64,000 nt of DNA from Papiliotrema nemorosa (lineage: Eukaryota > Basidiomycota > Tremellomycetes > Tremellales > Rhynchogastremaceae), in contig JASKOT010000033.1 of the NCBI GenBank assembly GCA_032158125.1, positions 1 to 64,000 of the forward strand. The letters run 5' to 3'. How positions within the stretch are numbered: the stretch's first letter is position 1; every line of letters starts with the position of its first letter. This document shows positions 19,616 to 31,280 of the stretch, in pieces. The translations under genes were made by a program, and so were the position numbers. The notes beneath the pieces are model-generated. The model saw nothing but the letters and a program-made list of their open reading frames with translations, was not told where the DNA came from and made no database searches.

Positions 19616-22600
19616 TCAATCGTCCGAGATCACCGAGTCGTCGTCCGCGAACGGCGCATACTCATAATCCATTCTAACAAGTCAGCGTGTGCTCGAAAAG
19701 GTCAAAATCACTCACGGCCTCCTCATCTGACTCGTCACCCACTCTTCATCTGTATCCTCTAGACTATACCCCTGTCCTCCAAAGTAGCTCAACAACACGG
19801 GAAGAAGGATCAACCCGTGGAGAGCGCCCGAGACGATGAGAGAGAACCACATTCTAAAGTAGTAGATTTCCAATAGCTTGCTCCTTGTCAATCCCAAGAC
19901 CAGGATCCCACACAATTTCGTGCCCAGAATACCCGATATAACCTGTCTCGTGAGATTCAGCTCGCAAAATGGGTCAGGAGACTCACCGATGGCCCGACAT
20001 CCGTGACGGCCGTGATTGCCCTTTCGTCCTTCTCCTTTGAACTGTCCTTTTCCCATACGCCCCCACCGGCACCCATGAACGCCCGCGCGATATGACTGCA
20101 AAATTCCACACTGATCCCCAAACTCACAGTGAGATTGACAACTGCCAGAGCATTCATGCTTACTCCCCAGTGACCCATCATTCCCGCTACGGACAACACG
20201 GCAAGGGCACAGACGACAGTGACGATCCCTCCTGTGCGCCAGGAACCCAGCAGCGTCGAGGTAATAACCAAAATGGCGATGGATGCTAGGGAGAGTACTT
20301 GCAATGCGATGCGGACGATATGCTCGTATTGGTCGAAAAAGACATAGAAGAGGGAGTATGGGAAGACTTTTACTCCTGTACGTCGAGTGATATCCGCTGC
20401 GATGCGTCGTGCAGCCGCGAGACCGTTGATGAAATCGTCTTGGGTTTTGAGCGGGGTATGGTACATTCTGAAATGGCTCGCGGTGACTGTCGTGTTGTCA
20501 TCGGCTAGTCGAACAGCGGAAGAGTATGGAGCTCGGCCTCCGAGAGGACACGACTCGTCCGAGGGTGAGGCGAGCCATTGTTTGACATAACGCATAAAGT
20601 CGCCGTCGGTAGGCAGGCCGTCCATGGTAATGTCCCATTGTTCATCGGCGAAACAAGGTCGACAGAGTCGTTCGGAATCTCGAGGTGTGCAAAAGACTTC
20701 CGGATTAGCCTTGCGCACTCGACAGCAAGATTCAAATGTCGGATTTGTCCACTGCAAGAAATCGTCGATCCAGCTTGCCGGTGGAGAACCTAAAAAACTG
20801 GACTCGGGCCGTTTGCGTTCTGCCTCGAGAGAATTGGCCACGGAAAGCTCCATGCAGGTGGTAAATCGACCACAGAGTTGTTGTTGACCCGGTCGTTCAG
20901 CCACATGGGCACCTTGAGCTACAAAATACACTGGCGGTCCGACGTCAAAGTATGCGTCGAGAGAATCAAAGTAAGGGACGAGATATGAGTCGGCGGGCAA
21001 AGCGAGTCGCTGATCGAGACCGTATTTGATGTGCTGCAAGCCGACCGTGGCAAACAGAGCCAGACCGCCAAAAAGCGCAATGACGACTTGCTTGACCTCC
21101 CTTCGCAGTAGGACTGGGGCATAGACTCTTCGGACAAATTTGGAGACTACGCTTTCACCAGTCGAGGTGGGAGCCTCGTACAGCCCGATTGGAGGTCTTA
21201 ATCGAACACACGGGAAGCAGTCTACTCGCATTGACTGTCGTCAGCGAAGTGACACTCAACAGCGGAACTCACCTCGGCACGTCTGAGATCCAGAGACATG
21301 GCGCTCACAAAGACCGTAACTTGCATGATCGCACCAAGCAGGACGCTTCCCGCAGCGTAAATGGCAAAATTGCGCACCGCAGGCATAGGCACCAAAGCCC
21401 CTAGCGCAAAAGCGACCGTCTCGGTTATTGCGCTGAGCGCGATCGAGGGTCCCATGCGCGCTACCGCTCGTGCAACCCGTTCTTCTGGCGGTAGAGATGG
21501 AGTAGGGGCTCTGACAGAGTCTTCGTCGTCTTCATCTTGACCGAGACGCTCCGGCGGTTCTGTGGCATGCAAAGCGTTTTGTCTGTCCAATTCGTGTACC
21601 AGGATAAAGACATTGTCGACGCCCACAGCGAGAACGAGAAAGGGGATGACTTCGGCAATGATCAAGGTGACTCGAACGCCAAGCAGCGAGAAGAGTCCCA
21701 CAGAGGAGGATACCGCGATAAGGACGATTACAATGCCAAAAAGACCGAGCGAGAATTTCGAATTGACCGAGAGCATCGTCGGAATGGCAGAGAAGGAGAA
21801 TTTTGGCGGAGACGATGCTTCTGCGTTGGACTTGGTGATCCCCATCAGAACTGGAATGTGCAATATCCACCGATAAATGGATGACAGGAGCGAAGGTGGG
21901 AGACCGCCGCCCAGAGTCAACGAGACATAGAGGAACATGACGAGGTACGACAAGACGACAATCTTGACATCCGTATTGGTGCTTTTGTTGAGTTCCTCTT
22001 CCAAGCTGATCTGTATCGAAAAGTGAACCTCCACTTGATCGTGGGACAAGGCTGCCAAATAATCCTTCAATGTCGATTCCCATTGCATGGCGGGCTTGAC
22101 TCGGTCATCGTTATAATTGTTGACCACCCAAGAGATGACTAGCGCTTTTGCGTTCAGCCAGTCACCCTGCGCGCCACCAAGAACAAGTTTCGGCTCGATA
22201 GGTTGACCAAATGGTGGGAGACATTCCGCTGGTCTTCCTGCACAGTCTGTGACTCTGGTCGGCCAGTCGTCTCCCCACTCATCTAGACTATCCCCGAGCC
22301 AAGCGGATATCGACTGGACCACGCACCCAGTACCGGGTCCAGAGGGAGCAAAGCACACATCCTCTAGTGTGACCCCAGAAGCAGAAACAAGCTCGCTGAT
22401 CTCTTGTTCAACACCGAGCCACCAGTTGAGCGTATCTTCATTCACCGGAGTCGACCCGTCTTTCTGCGTGATAAACACCTGTTCCGCTCGATAGAATGGC
22501 CCAAAGGTGTCGTCAAAGTAGTGCTTTTGAAGCGCTGATTCCGAGTTTGGAGCAACCCACAATCTCACAGGGTCCGTCTCCACCTTGAAGTCCTTCCAAC

Positions 22601-23764
22601 CGATGTTCAGAGCCCCGACTACAACCGCCGCCAAGGCGAAAGTCTCCAATGGTCGACGAGCGCAAGTCAATCCGAGGCGGTAGAAAAATCGTCGCAAGAC
22701 CGCATTGATCTTGTTTTGCTTTGGTTGAAGATGATCCATGGGATCGAGCAGACTGGCTCCTCGTCCCAGACGGAAGTGGATCGATCCGCTAGGTCCCGAT
22801 TCTGCATCTTCTCCTCTCCCCACCATACCGTCCAGCCCGTTTGGGCCGTTTGTCGAGGGTGACAAAGGAGGATCTACCAACGCTAATCGTTCGTATCGAC
22901 GTTGACGATGCCGTATTGCTTGCTTCCACGAGTAGTAGACGATCCCTGCGAGTATTGCTACCGAGTATAGGATGAGAAGGGAGAATGTGAGGCAGGAGAC
23001 AGCACCGACGTGGCATTTTGCGTTGGTAGGAGGTGCAATGTAGGGTAATGAAGGACAAACAGCCGGGCAATCCACGCAGGTGCATTTCGATTCCAGTGAA
23101 GCATCCGCGCAATTGAGGGGTTGTCGGTCATAGGCCGTCTCGACATTGTTGGGAAAGTTGATCTGAAATGGCGATCCCAAACCCGGTCGAACATCCCCCA
23201 TGTACTTTAAGAACCCATCGGCGTCTTTCGCACCACCTCCTATCAGGTCCATTGCGAATCCGTTTGTCGCCCCAAATTGCACGCTCTTGCAGGAATCGTA
23301 AAACCCTTGTTTGAACTCGTCACTGACCCCATACTCCACGCTCTTGACTGCCGTCTTTCCTGAGGTGGTCTTTTGTGATGAGGAGATGGTGAGAAAGGTG
23401 GATTGATTGGGGGAACATGTAAAGTCGCAGTAGAATGTACGGAAATTGTTGATACATGCAGGACAAGATGCGATCAATGGTGCTGCTTGTTGTAGCCGAT
23501 CCGAGAGCGTTTCGACCTGTTCCTTCTCGCAGCATGCAGAGTCTGGGATCTCGTATGCTGGTCCACATACGCTGGAGAGCAGCTGCCGCAAGTCTTCCGT
23601 TGTCTGTGAGGTCAGAGGGTGCGGGACAAAGGACGAATGGGACAAACGGTCGTTGCGTTGCCATCGTCTACACAAGGTAAATCCTGGCCAAACATTGACA
23701 TCCGGCCACAAGTGCCTCGCATGGCACAGATGCCTTCGCCTCTGCGAGGTTCTGCCATCGCCAT
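19616..23764 (-). CDS. NCR1: Niemann-Pick C1-type sterol transporter
   Basis: Vacuolar/lysosomal membrane protein that takes sterol at its luminal N-terminal domain and moves it into the membrane. Luminal N-domain motifs are GICAMRGTCGR, VCGPAY, CCEKEQVETL, CPACINNF and YCDFTCSPNQ. Then come a TM helix near LTFSLLILYSVAILAGIVYY and the sterol-sensing domain (YLVMFLYVSLTLG through GVRVTLIIAEVIPFLVLAVGVDNVFILVHE, then GPSIALSAITETVAFALGAL). A second luminal domain is followed by a final RND-like helix block (ALAVVNLTVSLGISVEFCSHIARAF and GALHGLILLPVLLSYFG). Introns lie near 21230-21270, 19940-19985 and 19674-19715. The last intron, if used, gives a C-terminal tail MDYEYAPFADDDSVISDD ending at TGA 19616; unspliced translation would stop at 19712. 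The signal peptide exon is not resolved: the frame opens at ATG 23764, and an upstream exon from about 23870 is likely. Confidence 0.9.
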
Positions 23765-24041
23765 CTTGAGTATAGATAGTATAGGCAAGTCGAGCTAGGA
23801 TCACAACAGTCACTGCTCGCATGACGCGGCCAAGGTATATTTACGTAATCTTTCATCCCCCGTGTACCGGCCGAGTCCGACTGATAACCGGGGGTGGCGA
23901 AATGATCTCATGTCCCAAGAAAATGAATGTCGAGCACAGCAGCCGATCGTCTTGGCTATTCGTCTTGTCCATCTTCAACTCTTCCACTCCACAGTCATGT
24001 TGTAGTAAGTCTACATTCTACACTCATTCCTACGCTACACA
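23765..24041. promoter_or_regulatory. short divergent promoter between NCR1 and PPxY membrane protein
   Basis: About 277 bases shared by two outward-facing genes, part of which probably encodes the NCR1 signal-peptide exon on the minus strand. A GGTATATTTACG A/T patch is near 23833-23845. Confidence 0.4.
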
Positions 24042-24676
24042 ATGGAACTGAACACTAGCGCAATCATCTTTCTCATCTTGTTCATAGTGATCATCATCAT
24101 CTGGCTAGGTGAGTCACCGATATGCGCACCTTGTCGCTGTGGTTGACCATCAGTCCGGCTGAGTACTGTCCGATCTCGAGCGGCGAAACTACGTCGAAAC
24201 GATCCTGAACATGCTGGAGCATCAATCCGACCGACGTTCACCGAGACTGCGAGGGATGTCTCGGGTCGTGTATTCGGTCAGCCTACGCAGAACGACCCAT
24301 ACTCTGCTTTCCACTCGGCTAGGTCGACGGAGCGGCGAGAGGCAGTGACGAGGCAGGATGTCGAGGCTGGTGATCCAGAATTACCATCATACGGTGAGTC
24401 ATGATGTTTCCGTTATACTTCTTTTCGTTGCAGCGTCTCTGCGCATGCGTGAGGGATTTATGGCTCGCAATTCGCGCATCAGATGCCAGATTCAAGGGAG
24501 ATGCTAATTTTACAGGTGATACCTCCACTATGCCTGTACCCCCTTCTGCCACCTATAGCTCCCCTATCACCGCACGACACGATACGCGCTACAATGGCGC
24601 TGCGCTCTCTGTACCCCCTACTGCAGACGCTCCACCGAAATACGACGAAGCCCCTCCCATCGTTCGTACGATCTGA
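24042..24676 (+). CDS. small single-pass membrane protein with LPxY and PPxY motifs
   Basis: Three exons: ATG 24042 to about 24108, about 24154-24392, and about 24515 to TGA 24676. The N-terminus is a very hydrophobic segment (AIIFLILFIVIIIIWL) right after MELNTS, then a basic stretch VRSRAAKLRRNDP that fits a cytosolic stop-transfer flank. The soluble part carries ELPSY and, near the C-terminus, APPKYDEAPP. LPxY and PPxY are known ligands of WW domains in Nedd4/Rsp5 ubiquitin ligases, and small membrane proteins with them often serve as Rsp5 adaptors. No enzyme domain. The function as an adaptor is inferred from architecture alone. Confidence 0.65.
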
Positions 24677-25075
24677 TCCCATGCGATCGATCTTGTCCTT
24701 CTCCGACGACTAGAGGCCTAGTTTTACCCTGTATCGATACTGTTCTCAAGCTATAGACTGTATAATCCTCTCTCGAGACATGTATCCCTGTGAATGATAA
24801 GCTTCCACATAGCATGACGTGGCAACATGAAACACCATTACCCCTTGACGCGTTCAAACCACCAACAACTCATACATCCCCACTTTGCTTTCCATATATC
24901 CTTGTATCGACCATCCCGACGCGACCTTGACAGCTCGGACATCATCTATAGCCATATTTTGACGCATCGTACGACATATCAAACGCTCTCAGACGCTGGA
25001 CGTCTCAACCATTCTCTCTTCCGACCAGATACCTTGCGCTGGCCGACCAAAGGATCCTCTATCCTATAAACAACA
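24677..25075. promoter_or_regulatory. intergenic region before SH3-RA gene
   Basis: About 400 bases with the 3' end of the PPxY gene and the promoter of the SH3-RA gene. CCTATAAACAACA lies immediately before the ATG at 25076. No gene features. Confidence 0.4.
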
Positions 25076-28000
25076 ATGACAACACTAGCTCCCCGACCTC
25101 AAATCACTTCGACACACCCAAATCACTCTATCATGGAGGATGCATCGGATACCGAGTCTGACCCGGACCTTGATGCCCATCTCGATCCGGATCAACAGCA
25201 ATTCTACCAGCGTCAGCAGGAACAAGCAATGTATTACCAGCAACATCAACAACGACACTCTTCATCTACCGATCTGTCGAATCAAAGAGATAGCACCTCG
25301 AGCCCTCATCGTCCCAACGGAAGTGGCAGGGGAGACGAAGACGAGGAGATGTACAGTGACGATGATAGCTCGACCGCCAGTATACCCGACGAAAATATCA
25401 ACTTTGAACTCACCTACGCTTTGTATGTCACCCATGAGAGAAAGCTGATTCCAGGCATACGTTTTTGGCGACAGTAGAAGGACAAGCTTCCGTGGTCAAA
25501 GGCGACTCGTTGGTCCTCCTAGACGATGCCAATAGTTATTGGTGGCTGGTCCGAGTGCTCAAAACGGAAGATGTGGGCTATATCCCCGCTGAGAACATCG
25601 AAACGCCATACGAGCGACTGGCCCGACTGAACAAACATCGAAATGTGGATTTAGCAGCTGCGACGCAGACGGAAAAGTCGGCGGGTGTAGTGCAAGGGAG
25701 GGAAAAGTTGAAAGGGATGATCAAGGCGAAAGGGAGGAATGACCGTTCTGGGAGTCTGGAAGATCCAAATGGAAGTCGGAGGGTCATCTTCGCTCCTCCG
25801 ACTTATGTCGAACATCCTGGTGTGACTTGGAGCGATGATGAAGAGGATTATGAGGGAGAATACGAGCAGGATGAGGGTGAGAGCGAGAGGGAAGGGACGT
25901 ATGATGGAGATGAGGTGGATAGGTCTTTGGATGAGCAGAGATCCAGCATGGAGCCGGATGATGGGGTGGAATGGGCAGATGGCGCGGTTTTGGAGGATCA
26001 ACGTCGAGTTATGGAGCCGAAATCGAACAATCCATTCGTCACGCGGGGCGATTCCAAGGAGCAGACTTTGAGCACCTCGGAATCCAACTCTTCGCTCAGT
26101 ACGACCAGTAGCGGTCACCTCGACCCAGCGCAAGCGGGAGAGACGAAACGCATCACCGCTACACCCAATATCGCCCAGGGAGGCAACGGACCGCTCTTAC
26201 CCAGTGCCGTTCAACAAATGGCAAATGAACGCAATGTTAGCGGCCGATCCATCAACAGTATCACCTCGACCATTTCGACAGGCTCGTCGATCAGAAGCGG
26301 GACACCCACGTCACATGAAGAGGGAGGCGGGAAGAAGATGAAAAAGATGAAGAAGCCAAGTAAAGAGGATCTAGGTGACGGCGAGAAGAGACGGTCAAGG
26401 GGAGTGTTGGGAGGCTTATTCTCGAGGAACAAGGACAAATCTAAAAAGGGGATATCGAGCAACGACCCGCGGACATCGGAGGAAAGCATCGTTAGCGGTG
26501 CCGTGGAGAATACCTCCATTCCCAACGAGACCGAATCGCCCGCGCCAGAAGGTAGTCCGGTATCCCACAGCTCCCGATTGCGCCAACAGGATCAAGCCCT
26601 ACAACAGGCGTACACCAATAAATACCTCTCCAAATCGCCATCCGGCGATGTGCGTGCGCCGACGGTATCAGAGGCGACAGCTATAGCGCAGCAAGCGACG
26701 ACGGCTCGACTGATGAGTGAGTCCGGCAAGAAACGACCTAGCAGTATCATTCTCAGCCCCAACCCTGCTGGACCACCTCTGCTCAACGTTTTGCGAGTGT
26801 TTGCCGGCGACCATATTCGATCCGACGCATCGTTCAAGACTGTCCTGCTAAACGAGACGACATCAGCCAACGATCTCATCCGTCAACTGATGCAGCGGTT
26901 CCATCTTCACGGCAATGCTGCAAATGACCAGGGATATTACCTGACCATCAAAGACGTGGGAGGGGAAGAGATGGAATTGACATCTTCGGAAAAGCCGCTG
27001 GCGGCGTTTCAAGAGGCGGTACAACGTTGGGCGGCAGATGATGAGCAGCCGGATAATCTGCTGCGAGCAATGACGCCAACCATCAAGCGATCTTCAATCA
27101 GCAGTATCTCATCTATCGCTAGTATTGGAGAGCATCCCGCTATTACAAAGCTCGGAATGAACGACTTTTCCGATGATTCAACGGTGAAAATCTACCTTCA
27201 TCGACGTCGACCTGGCAGCAACCAGAGCAGTCTGCCTGAACCGACCAGTGAATTCTCGAGCTACTCTACCCAGCTGTCTGCCGTACAAGAGTCTTCACCC
27301 GAGCTGCAATCTTCAGATTGGTCCACTACCGGTACACCTCCAAGAGGTAGCGATGTGTCCGAGGCCACCGCCTCGCCTCCCACCCCTCGGACCCGATACA
27401 ATCCCTTGTTGACCATTTCGACCGGTGGACAAGCTTCTCCCGAGCGATACTCGTCACCTTCAGCAAGGTTTACCATTCAACTCGTCATACATCCTTCGGA
27501 TCTACCCGACGGGTCGGCATTTGATCCTTCCTCCGACGCTATCGTTACTAAGCAGACCGCTCGAGAACGTCGACCGAATGGCATGTTCCCGATGGACCAG
27601 AGGAAGAGGTTGTTTGTCTTGCCGAGAAACGCCACAGTGGTAGAGGTCGTGGAGCAGGGATTGGAAAGATTCGGCATTCAAGACGGAGTGGTAGACGGAG
27701 GTGATGATGTTGAGGACCGCACGGGAGCTAGGAGGTCAACCGCGAGAGTCAGGTATTCATTAGCGATGATTGCCAATGGCCAAGGTGAGTCAGCGGTACT
27801 TGACAGAGTCGCTGATGGAAGAACGAATCTTGACACCCTCGAGTAAGGTTCTCGACGCTTATCCGACACCACCTCAACTGCGCCGAATGGAGCGGACGAC
27901 CCCGGAGCAGCGAAGACGATCTCGCGATCTGTCTGTCAATGCGGGCTCACCGAATGACCTCCTACCGACCGACCCGATCTTTGTGCTGCGCCGAGTACAG

Positions 28001-29221
28001 CACAAAGCGCTCGCAACTGGTCCCATGCAACCTCAGCAGGCTTCAGCCATCTCGTCACCTTCCGACATCGACGGTCGAGGACCTCTTTCACCGCAAGAGA
28101 TCATTGCGGCTCAACGAGCGGCATCTAGGGCGAGTCAGAAAGCTCTCATTTCTGCACACGAGAACAGCAAGCAAGGCGTAGATGTGATTGTTCCTGATCG
28201 AGGGACTTTTAGGAGCTCACGCTTGCTCGAGCCTCAAGGCGAGGTTGTGCGATACTCTTATATCGACGGGAGTGGAGAGACATACGACATTAGCGAGATC
28301 CTCGAGGAGGAGTTTGACGAGAAGGCAAGATCCAGCCCGAACATTCCGGCTGCTCCTTCTCTCTTGCGCACTCACACCGACAGCTCGACCTACATTACGG
28401 CGCCTAGTACCCCCGAGCCAGAGGCTGAAAAGAAGTTGGAAAGGCCACGATCACAGGATCTACTCCAAGGTATTTTGCATAGAGTAGGAGACTCCGATGA
28501 TCGGCTGGAAGAAAAGCTGCATCGAGTCATCAACAAGGTCAAGAGTGGAAATGTCCGAGCGATGGCTGCGGAAGATCCTGCTGCCACTCCTACGGGTCGT
28601 ACCACACCTCAGGGTCGACTGGCCTCTGTGCCCGAGGGTCGAGCTGCGGATCTCACACCTCGAGCTAGCTCTCGGCAAAACTTTACTCAAACAGCAGTCA
28701 CTGTCAATCGGATCGTGTCTAGGCATAGACAACAACCCTCCATCGCATCCATCATGTCTGATCTCTCGGCATCTCCCGCTCCTGAATCTATACGTGATCG
28801 ACAGGCGTCTCAAGAGTACGACACGCATGATGAAGATTTGCATACTGGTACCGGCGCATCAACACCTCTGACAGCGACCTCGTCGACGCATCCCACGCCC
28901 CCGTTCCACAGCATCAACCTCTTCACTCGGTCCGTCTCCTCTGCCAGTCCGACTCCTCGTCGACCTGTTGTATATACCGACGATTTCGGTATCAAGACTC
29001 TCATGGCGATCATCGATGTCCGAAGTAGAGTTGCCAAACCGAAAAACATCACTGTAGAATGTGATGAAGTCGAAAAGCGATATTACGGGGAGAAGATAGA
29101 ATGGGACGGTGTGCAACAGGACGTCAAGGGCATCTTTGGAGGGTTGATGGGAAGATTGGAGAAGTTTGATAGGGATATCGACGAAATTCTAGCGGGGATT
29201 ATCAAAGAGAAAGAGAAGTAG
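25076..29221 (+). CDS. SH3 and Ras-association domain cell-polarity-type protein
   Basis: About 1,358 residues in three exons: 25076-25422, 25455-27784 and 27822-29221; the introns are only 32 and 37 nt. An acidic, Gln-rich N-terminus is followed by an SH3 domain (residues about 115-175: YALHTFLATVEGQ, LVLLDDANSYWWLVRVL, VGYIPAENIETP, then YERLARLNKHRN). A long Ser/Glu/Arg-rich region follows, then a Ras-association/ubiquitin-like domain (about 557-645, LLNVLRVFAGDHIRS to LTIKDVGGEEM) and a second ubiquitin-like segment (about 786-890). The end is a conserved-looking helical tail with DDFGIKTLMAIIDVRSR and LEKFDRDIDEILAGI. The SH3 with its YERLARLNKHRN extension resembles the Bud14/Tea4 group, which acts in polarity, formin regulation and PP1 recruitment at cell tips. 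Protein partner role is inferred; no catalytic domain is seen. Confidence 0.75.
25423..25454 (+). other. 32-nt intron between N-terminus and SH3 domain
   Basis: GTATGT...GCTGATTCCAG; removal joins TYAL to HTFLATVEGQ and restores the first strand of the SH3 domain. The branch-like GCTGAT lies nine bases before the acceptor AG. Confidence 0.85.
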
Positions 29222-29509
29222 AGCCAAGACGAATCGGACGAACCGGACGCGCACAACGAATGGATGGAGTTACCTCTTGGACGTTTTATTATGAATAGTT
29301 TATGATAGTATGAGATAGGTATGTTACGATGGATGGATGACCTTCGGCAAGGGGAAAGGTCCAGGTCTAGAATCACGTCAAGTGATGCATGATTTCTGGA
29401 ACTACTGTTCATATGTACATGCGAGAGAATCAATTCTCACCAGTGGTACCCGCTCTAGGCGAGACACAATCGGACAGCTCGATGGCGGATGCAGCGAGAC
29501 GTGATGGCT

Positions 29510-30601
29510 CTAGGCGACCTTCTTCCCTACGTTGGCGGTGAATTGGCCAGCGTAGTTGCCCGGAGTATAATAGTTGCAAGTCAAAAATCTGTTTGGGGCA
29601 TTGTACTTGGGATCAAAGATGGATCCGACGGGACAGTCGACTACCGCGCATCCCACTTGGGTGGTAGATTTCCAAACGACCTGGACGTCAGTATCAAAGG
29701 ACCCCAAACATGGATAAGGGGGATCGTCGTACCTGGGTAAAGTGTCCGGTACTGCTGCTAAAGACTGGATTGTTGTAATCGTACGAGGAAGCTTCGGCGT
29801 TCCAGCCGTTGACTCCGGTCGCAGCGGTCCATCCTCCTCCCACCCCAGCTTGACATTAGCTTGATACAGTTGGAGTTCGGTCCGCAACTTACCAGCAAGG
29901 TTCTCTCCCATTCCTTTCGTCCCGCTATTATGAGCTCATGATTTCGCCATCACACGATAATGTACGCACCTATGGGCAAACTTGCAGGTACTGCTGACTA
30001 ACCCATCAGCTGGACCATCCACAGTGGGACTTGACTTACCCGATTGAGCATGCTGAGCAAGAGTGGTATTCCAAGTTAAAGGTCCTGCTCCGTATTGTTT
30101 TCGGAAATCATTCTGAATCTGCAAAGCTTGATCAAGCTCTGCACTCCCCGTGGATCCTGATCCGGATCCAGTACCGCTACTGGCGCTAGAGGACGGCGCG
30201 GAAGAAGTGACCTTTGCAGAGGTCGAAGTGGACTTGGCAGAGGTCGAAGTCGCCTTTGCAGAAGTCGAAGTCGCTTTGGCAGAGGTCGAAGTGGACTTGA
30301 CAGCGGAAGACATCACTTTGGCAGAAGTTGAAGTCGACTTGGCTGAAGTGGCTTTCGCAGATGAGGTACTTTTGACCGAAGATGGATTCACAGCGTTGAT
30401 TTGTCCGATGGCCGAAGAAGAAACGACAGGTGCAATGGAAGAGCTGACACTTTGGCTATGATGACCTCTGGATCGACGATTGCAATTTCGAGTAGAGTTG
30501 TAGACACCTCCATCGACATTGGTAGACTCTTGTCGACCGTCGAGAGGGACAGCGAGGGAGGTAGAAGCCACCAGGGCTAGAAGAGGGAGCAAGGCGAGCA
30601 T
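29510..30601 (-). CDS. secreted CAP-superfamily (PR-1/Pry-like) protein A
   Basis: Secreted protein; fungal Pry proteins of this superfamily bind and export sterols and fatty acids. ATG 30601 opens a signal peptide (MLALLPLLALVASTSLAVPL), then a Ser/Thr/Lys/Ala-rich linker with heptad-like copies of TSTSAKx, then the CAP domain: LDQALQIQNDFRKQYGAGPLTWN, the active-pocket His region CKFAHSGTKGMGENLA, TGHFTQVVWKSTTQVGCA and the final FLTCNYYTPGNYAG, ending at TAG 29510. Four introns lie in the CAP part, with one exon of only 22 nt. The linker is probably O-glycosylated. A second CAP gene lies directly upstream in the same direction. Confidence 0.9.
30200..30310 (-). repeat. 21-nt tandem repeats encoding TSTSAKx linker units
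   Basis: At least four imperfect 21-base units encode TSTSAKA, TSTSAKA, TSTSAKS and TSTSAKV in the linker of CAP protein A. Such coding repeats tend to vary in number between strains. Confidence 0.75.
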
Positions 30602-31280
30602 CGTGCAGTGTTTTTGTAAAGTTGAAAACGAGTGTGGATGGATCGCAAGCGATCTTGCGGATAGGATGAGAAAACTGTCAGAGGAGAGAATGAAATGAAG
30701 AGAAGTGAGGAAGAGGGTTGGTTTGTTATACAAGTTTGTCTAGGCGTCGCTCAACGACAGAGTCGGACGATGGAAGCCAAAACGACCCCTCGGTTCTCCT
30801 CGACTCCTTGATTCCTTGTTGGTCGTCATGTGCCATTAGCCGATCCATCCTATTCTGCCGTATTCGAGTCCAGATCTCATTAGTGGTAAGTAGTCGAGGT
30901 ACTCTACGGGGGTGTCGGTGAGCTTGACATGGAAGAGTTTTGAGCTTCTATTACGCGTTGAACAGTCTAACCTTGGCGTTTTGAGTTTTCTGAAACGGAA
31001 CAAGGAGGGGGGGTGGCACAGGGGCAACAGGGGCAGGGGGAGGTGAGTCATCTGAAACAGGAACGGGGTTGGGGGTGACTTTCCTGGTTTCCCGGAAACA
31101 GGCCCAGAACAGTCGCCCCTCGACGCGACGCGTCAGACGTGTCCAAAAGCGGCACTCGATCGTTTTTTCGAAATGATACAGACTACCACATGCATCAAGC
31201 ATCGCAGATGTCCATATTGAACCCGGTGGTCCTTTTTAGAGTACATGGCTTAGATCCCCATAGACTCATGCTTACCCCAC
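30602..31280. promoter_or_regulatory. region between the two CAP genes
   Basis: About 680 bases with the promoter of CAP A and the 3' end of CAP B. A G-rich strip (GGAGGGGGGGTGG, then CAGGGGCAGGGGGAGG) runs through about 31001-31041. Overlapping small open frames here lack family features. No other gene seen. Confidence 0.45.

Noticed and set aside
20092..23194. Several overlapping open frames within NCR1 on both strands
   Set aside because: They are shadows of a long, motif-rich coding sequence and have no family features.
27785..27806. Apparent 22-nt intron in the SH3-RA gene
   Set aside because: A later acceptor at 27821 gives the same frame with a 37-nt intron and a proper GCTGAT branch site, and joins GQE to RILTPSSKVLDAYP. 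The 22-nt reading is not needed.
30150..30461. 103-codon plus-strand open frame with regular EVEVDLAEV repeats
   Set aside because: It is the antisense reading of the TSTSAK linker repeats of CAP protein A; no start context or independent features.
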